Program-made: the position numbers and the translations under genes
Shown: positions 56,401 to 64,000 of the stretch, in pieces
How the letters are laid out: each line of letters opens with the position of its first letter
How positions within the stretch are numbered: the stretch's first letter is position 1
The notes under the pieces: model-generated
The model's input: only the letters and a program-made list of their open reading frames with translations
Told to the model about the DNA's origin: nothing
Database searches by the model: none
From: Cristatella mucedo
Taxonomy: Eukaryota; Bryozoa; Phylactolaemata; Cristatellidae
Assembly: GCA_009760855.2 (NCBI GenBank)
Contig: WPIO01000091.1
Location: 1,523,501 to 1,587,500, forward strand
Direction: 5' to 3'
DNA length: 64,000 bases

Positions 56401-58177
56401 GACAACCATCAAAATTTAAGCGTGCATTTATAGCTAGTTAATCTTTAATACGCAAATTAAAAAAAATACCATATTTTGGGTTATGCCAAGGCATTTTCGC
56501 AAGCTACCCCGTTAAACAGGCTTTGAGAATCCTACAAAATCGCTCGACTACAATTATTCTACCTGGCACGGAGTGTCTGCTATCGACATGCTGTGCTACG
56601 AGGATGCAGCTTCCAACAACCTTTGAATGAAGCTGAGGCATCTGTAGTGGTTTCTGGAGACACTCGGCTAACGCTTCGTAAGATTCACTGGAAAATGCAC
56701 TTGTAAAATGTGTGCTTTTTATAGTTAGAAATTATTACTGGTTAGGTTATTGCATCCAGTCCAACTATTAGTCAGTAATCTTTTTTATATTCACAAAATA
56801 CTTTTCATTCACCAGAATATGCGGAACCAACATCTGAAAGGCAAAAAATATGAGTAGCCAGGACATCCTAAGAATGCAATGATTTTCTGTAGAGGTGTAA
56901 ATATGAAACATTAGATGACAGTTAATTATGTTCACAATGGACACATAGCGACGAACTCGGAACAGTGTAGGCAGTCATACTTTGTGGTTACAGAAAAAAT
57001 AAGCCGTACTTAAACACTGCGAGTTGGACGGCTAGAATAGGCTCAGCCAGAGTACCTCTGAGCATATCCAATATAGCTAGCTTTACTATTCGAAAGTGAC
57101 ACCTCGCAAGACGAACACTTCAGTTGCACTCACGACTGAGCTTTAAGATCTCTGTCATCACACAGTTTTTTTGACAACGTGCACTCGCTTCCCATGGGGC
57201 AGCGTATCGGCTTCTACGTTCTGTCACTTACTTTAAGGTGCCATCATTTTCTTACTCCAGCTTATGTATCAGAACAACACCCTAACCAATCACGGAATTG
57301 CTCCAATAACTGTGCTCAATCAGCTCATGCCAGATGTGACATGAAGCAAGTCCTTTATTTGAGACTATTTTTACTCACAGCTCACTCCTCTACAGAAATT
57401 CCTTATCCTAAAACAGTAGAGAATGCCTTCACGGCGATACGTTTATTCTGCGTAAACCAGAGGTTGGCCCGACTGACAAATGACCTGCAGTGATTTTGCA
57501 TTATTTATCAAACAGGTCCATTTGAAGTTCTTCAATGTTTGGTTTAATTCATTGTAAACAACTTTTGATGCTCAGCCGCTCTGAAAGGAAACAAAACACC
57601 TGAGAAAAATTCTATAAAATTAATGTTGAATATGAGGTAATTTACATGTCCTGAAAATCCCTAGATTCTTTTTTAAAAGAGTACAAACTTTTGACATTAT
57701 CAATTTCAACAATGAGTAAGCGATTTAACATGATAAACCTGTACTAAACTTTGGAAAGACTATTTTGACTCGTCATAAATTCCTTAAACACACTGCATGA
57801 CAATTTCTAATAGTAATCGTGAACACTGTGTTTAAAAAGCCTATTGCAATCTTTTGGCTAAAACTGAATCATCGTGTCACGCAGGTCCAGAATTATGGCA
57901 TTCAGGCGTTAGGATGATAATCAAACTAACCTTCAGATAAAGCAGAGCCATCCTTTAGCTGTTCATGCAGATTCTCAGCTGCAGCTTCCTTAAATGCATA
58001 GACAAAACGAGCATGTGAAATGTCTATTTTGTCATCAGATTTAATTCCCAACTAGGAAAATACAACATTTGAGAATGGAAAAGTCTTTGGAATATTCAGA
58101 AATTCTTTTATATTCACCTGATCACATGCTGCCAGCACCACGACGGTAAAAAGGACGAACACCAAAGCGAGCTTCAT
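53414..58177 (-). CDS. Enkephalin-like secreted peptide precursor, unit F (3 coding exons)
   Basis: This is the second intact member, 74 residues. Exon 1 (58118-58177) encodes MKLALVFVLFTVVVLAAC-DQ, exon 2 (57931-57988) EAAAENLHEQLKDGSALSE, and exon 3 (53414-53520) DDGTSKR, YGGFM-YDWDTGSQ, the same tail and PGKKA. Junctions are CAG|gtgaat, atttaag|GAA, GAAG|gttagt and ctttgcag|AT. The predicted mature peptide equals that of unit D. The last intron is 4410 bp rather than 256 bp because other array pieces lie in it, including a decayed exon 1/2 pair that could also claim exon 3. Conserved splice sites, promoter and AATAAA argue that it works, but joining exon 3 to these exons is less certain than in unit D. 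Confidence 0.62.
54010..54050 (-). promoter_or_regulatory. Stray copy of the peptide-gene promoter block
   Basis: The minus strand has CTATATATTA at 54030-54039 and 'gactgaagctct' downstream, like the block at 58819. It lies between the decayed exon pair and exon 3 of unit F, so it faces exon 3 without an exon 1 in between. It is probably a rearrangement product. Confidence 0.4.
54360..56520. other. Unassigned insert in unit F
   Basis: About 2.2 kb has no recognised match to other units. ORFs of up to 117 codons (54757-55110, + strand) have no motif that I can name. It might be a degraded transposon. Confidence 0.3.
56621..56866 (-). pseudogene. Highly diverged exon 1/exon 2 pair of the peptide family
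   Basis: Exon 1-like (56813-56866): MSWLLIFFAFQMLVPHIL followed by donor gtgaatg, 18 codons, phase 0 preserved. Exon 2-like (56621-56677): 57 nt instead of 58, reading EALAECLQKPLQ before a one-base deletion, with donor AAAG|gttgtt and no clear acceptor. Flanking sequence ('gtgaacataattaactgtca') matches that upstream of the other exon 1 copies. It is an old, frame-broken member. Confidence 0.45.
57030..57495 (+). mobile_element. Decayed LINE RT C-terminal fragment (unit F)
   Basis: A 104-codon open frame from 57179 reads MHSLPMGQRIGFYVLSLTLR, then HFLTPAYVSEQHPNQSRN, comparable to LHWLPVKQRIDFKVLSLTFR and GPAYLSDILPHQAKPRT of the intact RT. The preceding 57030-57140 matches the debris at 11470 and 43790. 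It is a fragment only. Confidence 0.65.
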
Positions 58178-58818
58178 TTCCTGTGGTTATGAGCAGTTGA
58201 AATATCTAAATAATTAGCTGACAGTTATTTCTGCTCATGAATACAAAATTACGCTTATACAGTTAAACATTCACAGCCCTATAATTTAGGAACTTTCTTT
58301 GATGACTAGTATACAACTCAAGTGATCACTTACTAAAGATACCGAGCTTGAATGCTTAACGTATATCCAGATAAATGGCTACGTAGCTGCAGAAATCTGA
58401 TTCGCATGCCATATTATTTAAAATTAGACACTTTTTTCCTTGCAATCCTTATAGTTGTCTACAGAGTTCTGTCATTCACACGGAAAATATTGATAAAATT
58501 AACTATAGTTGTTAGAACAGCACTTTAGTGTGGTACAACTTTTTATGGTCAGATTGGTAGACTTGTGTAACTTAAAATGAACGGAATATTGCCTGAAAAG
58601 ACTCACCAAACCCACAAGTAGCATCTTAATGTTTCGAAAAAACACAGGTAATCATGTTCGTGGAAATTAACCTGTTAGTTCTACCAAAATGGTTTACAAT
58701 TCATAGTGACAAATATAATTTTATCAGCTGCATCGCTACACTAGTCGTCATAATACAGTCTATCATAGCAAAATAAATAAGCAAAAAGTACAGGCATTCA
58801 GGCACCGCCTATAATTAC

Positions 58819-58900
58819 CTCAACGACACACTTCGTCTCCAGCAGACTTACAGCTCAAAAGATAATAATATATAGCATGGCGATCCTGCATAACTATTGG
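58819..58900 (-). promoter_or_regulatory. Promoter and non-coding first exon, unit F peptide gene
   Basis: Minus strand: CCAAT (58896-58900), TATA box CTATATATTA (58866-58875), 'gtctgctggagacgaag' and donor TTGAG|gtaatt (donor at 58814-58818). It has the same order and spacing as unit D. The acceptor accacag|GAAATG before the start codon at 58177 completes the intron. Downstream, 58940-58985 ('gctggtgcattggtcattat', 'aaactatgctgcagg') is conserved in all promoter copies and may hold further sites. Confidence 0.5.
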
Positions 58901-59317
58901 TGTACTGATTTCAGAGTACCTAGAATAAGTTTTATCAATCAGTCCGCTGGTGCATTGGTCATTATCAAACTATGCTGCAGGTATTCCGGCGACTGAGCCC
59001 ATAACTTTCCGACAAAAGTTGACATGCACTCATTTTCCCTCTCATCCAGAGGTCAATTCACCAGCTGCACTTGTATGCGATAGCCAGCAGCTAAAAACGA
59101 TGGCAGGATTGGGCTGTGAGAGTGGAGGCTGGCCATGGCTTTATCTGAATGCAATGAAAATTGAAAACGAAATCATGCACAATAGTAACAAAAATAATAG
59201 TGCAAAGTGATAGGAATGACAAGATCCCTTATATGCATCTTATATATTATGCACAAGAAGTATGGTGACAGTGTTTATTCAAAACATTAGCAGGTACTAG
59301 AATTAGATTAGAAGTAC

Positions 59318-59474
59318 CTGACAATCTCAGCACGATCCCATCTTTAACTGTCGGTTTGCATAGTACAATATAATCCGGCTATATGCATGTGATCTTCTCA
59401 ATGTTTGCTTTCATATAGCTGGTGCTTGAAATAGCAAGCTTTTTAACGACGACCGAAAGGTGTGAAACGGCTTC
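59318..59474 (-). pseudogene. Relative of the candidate exon at 37665
   Basis: In frame with unit D without indels: EAVSHLSVVVKKLAISSTSY, then MKANIEKITCI, a stop, PDYIVLCKP, and the same donor TTGTCAG|gtactt. The stop and the altered start region suggest loss of function. Confidence 0.35.
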
Positions 59475-59669
59475 TAGATGCTAGACTTCAACATACATCA
59501 GCTCTATCTTAACAACACTCCCTTATTGATATGCATGTACATAGCACATTTTAACTGATTAGGCTCTGCAGCTTTGCTGCTAGTCGGGATTGCAGATGTT
59601 CGACTGTATTGCCCTCCGCTTGATACCAGCTAGAAGATAGACAGATTTCCACCAAGCGTTTGTTGATTT

Positions 59670-60011
59670 GTTGTATAACTTTCTTCTTAGAAATGCAGAC
59701 TTAGGTAGATTACCATTACTTGTTTTGCTTGATCTATCGATCGATGTCGATACTATCGATCACCAAGCTCTTCTTAAGCACCTCTAATTTCGCCTAACAA
59801 TCATTGGCACTGCACTGTACTCGTTCAGGTCCTATCTCAGTAGCGGACTCCAGATTATGTTGGACAAAGATCTTCCGAGAAATCTCTTCAATAAAGGGTG
59901 CGTCAGGGATCTGTATTGGTTCAGATCTGTCCATGGTTTATGTTCTCCATCTTGGAGGTGTGACTGTCAGGCATATTCCAGGCTTTAACTTTTATGCTGA
60001 TGACACTCAGT
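59670..60011 (+). mobile_element. Decayed LINE RT core fragment
   Basis: It reads FLLRNADLGRLPLLVLLDLS, then VDTIDHQALLKHL, a stop, IIGTALYSFRSYLSSGLQ and finally GFNFYADDTQ. These match, in order, the stretch before motif A, motif A itself, the SYLSGRLQ region and motif C of the intact LINE. It is internally deleted and frameshifted. It interrupts a block that is continuous in unit D near 40600. Confidence 0.75.
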
Positions 60012-60402
60012 AACGATGATTTGTGGTACGGCTATGGTATTTACAGAGTATAGCTGAGCGATTGCTTGTCATTCTAGTAATACTGTTGAACGTTTATACT
60101 TGTTCAACTTCTTTTGCTGTTTTTACATAACTGCTGCCAGCCATTTCTGACATTCGGATCACGAAAAGGTCGGTAAAACAGAATTTCCACTTAGTACGGC
60201 TTATCTGATGCAAATATACCGAGCTCGAAGTATATATTAGATGGCTTGCTGATCTACTGAACGAAGTACCTGATGTCGTAAGACTAGGCTTTAGTGCTGA
60301 AACGAACCAGTCGGATTACTGGGAATACTTAATGTTCGTGATTATGGGATTGACGGTCAGTTAGTTACCAAGGCCATATAAAAAGTCGATGCCCTGAGAT
60401 AG

Positions 60403-60460
60403 ATGGGCAGCCAGGATTCGAAACTCGGGGCACAGTTATTAATGCTAATACGAGCTCTAG
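60403..60460 (-). other. tRNA-like segment, unit F
   Basis: The B box GTTTCGAATCC is well kept on the minus strand; the A-box side is degraded. Confidence 0.45.
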
Positions 60461-62360
60461 TTCACAGAAGATAGTTCACAGTTCACAGCTCTAGCTCACC
60501 TTTAGTATACGTCGTGGCGGTGGTTGAATGCCTAAAACCGTCAGCTAGTGTCAGGTACACTTGTCTGCACTACGGATACGGACTTGATGCATCAAGATAT
60601 GACGGCTCTTCTTCCCTTGTACTTTATTCTACTGCCGGCGTACTCTCATGCTTCTCTGCCACAAATACAAGCAATTAATCAAGCTATACAAGTTGACGAG
60701 TCGCCGATATTCGTCCCACGTTGGCTGAGGATAGCATTTTTTAGAGGTATCCATTTTTTCGCATATGACAGCTCTGCCAGTTCATTGTCTACCTCAGCTA
60801 AATTTGGCCATGAAGTCTCATCGATCGTTGAAAATTCTCGATATTGGTGAGTAACATCCTAAACATAGCTATGTTGTTCAACTAATTAATGATCCGCTAA
60901 ACTCACTGCTATGATTTTAAAATACTAAATAACTAATATTTGTCAGGCTTAGTGGTCATAGGAAATGACGGCAGTTTCTTCATAGCAAGAAGTAGACAAA
61001 AGGTGTTCTTCATCTGCTATTTTTAGTGGTGTGACCGATAACGAAAGATATACTTTCCTTGAGCCAAATTACGTGCCATGTACCGTGAAGTGGGGGGCTT
61101 TTACTTGTGTCGCTCATTCCCAGAAAATTCCAAGTCACTACAGCATCGTTCTGCTCGCACTGAGATTGGAAAATCATTTCGCGTCCATGTCATAGTCAAT
61201 TGTAAATGCTGAGGTGTCATCTGCCATTAACCGTCATGGTTAGCTGAACTGTCCATTTCTATCACAATCGATTAAACTCACCTGTTAATACTGAGTATAA
61301 TCAGTTGTATCTCAGATCGCAAAATCTTATTCAAAATGGTCTGGCTCACTAAATTTGACAGATATTTCACAGTGACGAATAGGCATAATGGTGCATAACA
61401 GATAAATAATCTATGCCTAACCAACATTAAGCTGACAGTTCTGCCGCCCTATACTATAATCATGCTCCTTTAAAGCATTGTCGTTTTGTGACTCCTATGT
61501 ACCGGTTGCTTTTGCACCGACACACAATTAAATATTGCCAACTCTGCATGTAGCCTCTGAAAAGTCGTCGTATGTGTAACGTGAATTTCTCTTATTCCTC
61601 AATCTCAGTACCACGCTGCAGCAGGCACGAATGAAAAAAAATTTCAGATTCCGGATTTCGTTCGGCTTCTGTTATTTCCCAGTTTTGCTGGAACTGTTTC
61701 GCCGTAACAATGGTTGAACGAAAGCTCTCATACAAAAACGAAGCGGATCCTAGTACAAACAGCTTGAACTATTTTTGTGTCGTTTTCATCCTTTGGCAAC
61801 CCTCTCAAGCATGCAGCCACGTAGAGCTCAATGAGCTTCCTACTACTAACCCTATTTGCGATTTGTCACTCCACATGTTAGCACCAGTTGTACTGAGCCA
61901 ACTGAAGGTGCTCAATTCAGAGTGAACTGTGGGTTCGTACTTCCCTTGCCACGCCTATATGTGACTTGAATGAAAATATGTTAACTGTGAACGCTCGGCA
62001 GATGTTTAAATATATTTATTATTTGAGCACATTTAGTTTTCGCAACATTCAGGTAGCTACTATATCAGAGTAGCTGCAGCAAAACTTTTCAAACCCTAAA
62101 TAACGACCTAGGACGTATAAATTATTTAATAGATGAAATTTCTGCCATTATTATAATTAGATCAGATCGTTTCAGTGATAAATGACATTCGTGCACCACG
62201 ATGCTTTAGCTTCTAACAGTAGCATCAATATAAATAATCAATTCAACTCAACTATTAGCAATTCATTTTGAATCGTGAGTAATCTAGCAGCTACCAGCTC
62301 TTACTATTCATGAAATTACGATGACTAGATTTATCCCATACGACCTAAGCCTAACTTGCT

Positions 62361-62443
62361 TTAGTGCTTGCGAGTCTGTCCCTCCATGTCTTTCCAACTA
62401 ACTCAGCCAAGAAACCAACCCCATCTCTCGCTCGTCTTATTAT
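62361..62443 (-). pseudogene. Decayed exon 3, unit G
   Basis: It has the short-subfamily length of 83 nt. It reads DNKTSER-WGWFLG, then a stop in place of Gly/Arg, with VSWKDMEGQTRKH after it. The acceptor AG is TG (ctttgctg), and the AATAAA is AATGAA near 62267. Confidence 0.55.
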
Positions 62444-63237
62444 CAGCAAAGCATAAACATTCGGGCTTGCATTTTGTCGTAAGAGCATTTTTATATTCAA
62501 TTGCAACGAAAACAGTGAACGAATGGAATCATATGAACCATCGACCTTCGCAATTCAGGGAATTGCATAAGCTAAGCATTTCTGCATTAAAAACCGCAGC
62601 AATGCTTTTATTTTTTAGACACGATTATGATAAATGTTTGGCAAACCGAAGTGGTGTCCAGGTATGACCGCAATTCTAGAAAATACTGCACGACACTAGT
62701 GCCTACTACTACGTTTCTTGTTAGGAAATCCAAGTTAAAATAGCCACGATGAACGTCATGGAATACCCTTGTAGACAGCATAGTCGTTCAGTCGTTAATT
62801 ACCAAGGCCGACTGAATCGATCGTTTAAGAGAAAGCAAGTAAAGGCCGTAAATTCTAGAAACAGTATTCAAATAAGATTCCGGTGATTTTCTTTGCACAA
62901 AAGCTGCTAGGTTATTGCTGAACTCACCAGCCTGTATCGTGAATAATAGTGACCTCATTGAATACTTTAAACTACATTAAAGCGACCTTTGGAAAACAGT
63001 CGGTAAAGTTGAGCATGCCGTAATTTAAGATCTAACTGACTAAAAGGAAAGCAATATACTACAGATGAAAATTCCCCAGAACTGGTAGGTTTCTGAGGAA
63101 GCTACATCTGTTAGCTGCCCTTGCCTCCTTGCCTCAAAATCCCCAAAATCTGGTAACGTTATAAGTGATGCTGAAAGCCTGCTCAGTGAATATTTAATGT
63201 GTCTCGTTACCCGTTTCTCAGAAAGGAGAAGCTCCGT

Positions 63238-63350
<113 letters not shown>

Positions 63351-63699
63351 GTATATAGCTTCTGAAGACTGAAGTGCCTCCACTTTCTTTCAATACTGGT
63401 GATCTATAAGTTCTGGCAAAATTAATATTACGTAAAACATGAATAGTGTAGCTTACATCGAGAATAGCATTTCCGTACGAGCTACCTAGAATTATCGTAA
63501 AAGGAAATTATCATTATACCTGTATATCCTTCAAACGTTTGATTGAACCTCTCAAAATCAATACCAATGGATCCAATGAATATTTAATTATCCAGAAAGT
63601 AAAAGGAAAATCTTTTCCAAAAACATCTGACATGATCAATCTTAAACAACCGCTGTACCTTGTAAAAAAATATATTATACGTTTAAGTGTTTATAAATA

Positions 63700-63740
63700 T
63701 AATGTACACACACACACACATATATTTATATTTTTACGTA
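63700..63740. repeat. Short (CA)n/(TA) tract
   Basis: A short ACACAC run leads into TATATTTATA just before the 'cagaggtacagtgc' block, as at 45335 in unit E. Confidence 0.7.
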
Positions 63741-64000
63741 TATTTATATCTAATTATACTGTGGGGAAACGATTTCGTCCAGAGGTACAGTGCAGGTGTC
63801 TTACGACTAAGGGCAATCACGTTAGCCCTATAGCATATCCAAAGAACACGAATTGAGAATTTTTTCGTAGTGACACCAATAAGCTAAATTTAGTATGCAT
63901 TTTCTATATTCAATCTGCAATCGCAATCGTGAACGCTCTGCTTCAAAGCCTACTGACAGTACTCGGTTAAAAGTCAATCATCATGACACTCAGCATTAAG

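Larger units (their letters stand above)
51210..61790. repeat. Array unit F (about 10.6 kb)
   Basis: This is the longest unit. Extra sequence lies between exon 3 (53414) and exon 2 (57931), including a stray promoter block (54010), unassigned DNA (54360-56520), a decayed exon 1/2 pair (56621-56866) and RT debris (57030). A SINE (51732) and an RT scrap (59670) are unit-specific insertions. Confidence 0.6.

Overview
The window looks like AT-rich nuclear DNA of an animal, probably an invertebrate or early-branching chordate. It has short exons with GT/AG junctions, TATA boxes and AATAAA signals, CR1/L2-clade LINEs, tRNA-derived SINEs and long (TA)n and (GA)n microsatellites. There are no bacterial operons, ribosome binding sites, CRISPR arrays or rRNA genes. 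I cannot name the species.

Most of the sequence is a degenerate array of large direct repeats with a unit of about 9-10.6 kb. Landmark blocks recur near 1, 24000, 33160, 42310, 51210 and 61790, and I call the units A to G. A typical unit, read on the + strand, holds: a head block, old L2 reverse-transcriptase debris, a peptide-gene exon 3, a (TA)n tract, exon 2, exon 1, the gene's promoter, a second (TA)n tract, a GC-rich retroelement scrap, a SINE and a tRNA-like sequence. The stretch from 14.4 to 24 kb is mostly outside this pattern. It contains a 249-bp tandem duplication, a (GA)n tract and 1.2 kb of degenerate TTTAGGG repeats.

The main result is a family of small multi-exon genes on the minus strand that are invisible as single ORFs. 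When spliced at consensus sites, unit D (35911-36519) and unit F (53414-58177) each encode a 74-residue secreted precursor. It has a 20-residue signal-peptide exon, a 19-residue acidic spacer exon, and a last exon with Lys-Arg followed directly by Tyr-Gly-Gly-Phe-Met, the Met-enkephalin sequence. The precursor ends in Pro-Gly-Lys-Lys-Ala, a possible amidation site. The two genes encode an identical predicted mature peptide. Three of the four base differences between their last exons are silent. Each has an upstream TATA/CCAAT block, a conserved 5' splice donor that implies a non-coding first exon, and an AATAAA about 85 bases after the stop. Other units hold decayed or diverged copies: an intact YGGFM exon at 1691, YGEFM at 12452, YGRFF at 44222, and broken exons at 2929, 26162, 56621 and 62361. 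This is a birth-and-death cluster of opioid-like peptide genes.

Two weaker gene candidates lie in the same units. One is a 75-codon ORF at 47012-47239 with a TATA box and AATAAA, with a shortened relative at 40056. The other is a 60-codon exon-like ORF at 37665-37845 with a decayed relative near 59318.

The only long intact ORF is a reverse transcriptase from a 5'-truncated L2-like LINE (4191-6293, minus strand). Its empty site can be read from sister units, and it is flanked by a 5-bp duplication. Shorter copies lie at 13801, 17070, 21302, 26893 and 34627. All coordinates of diffuse repeat blocks are approximate because they were aligned by eye.
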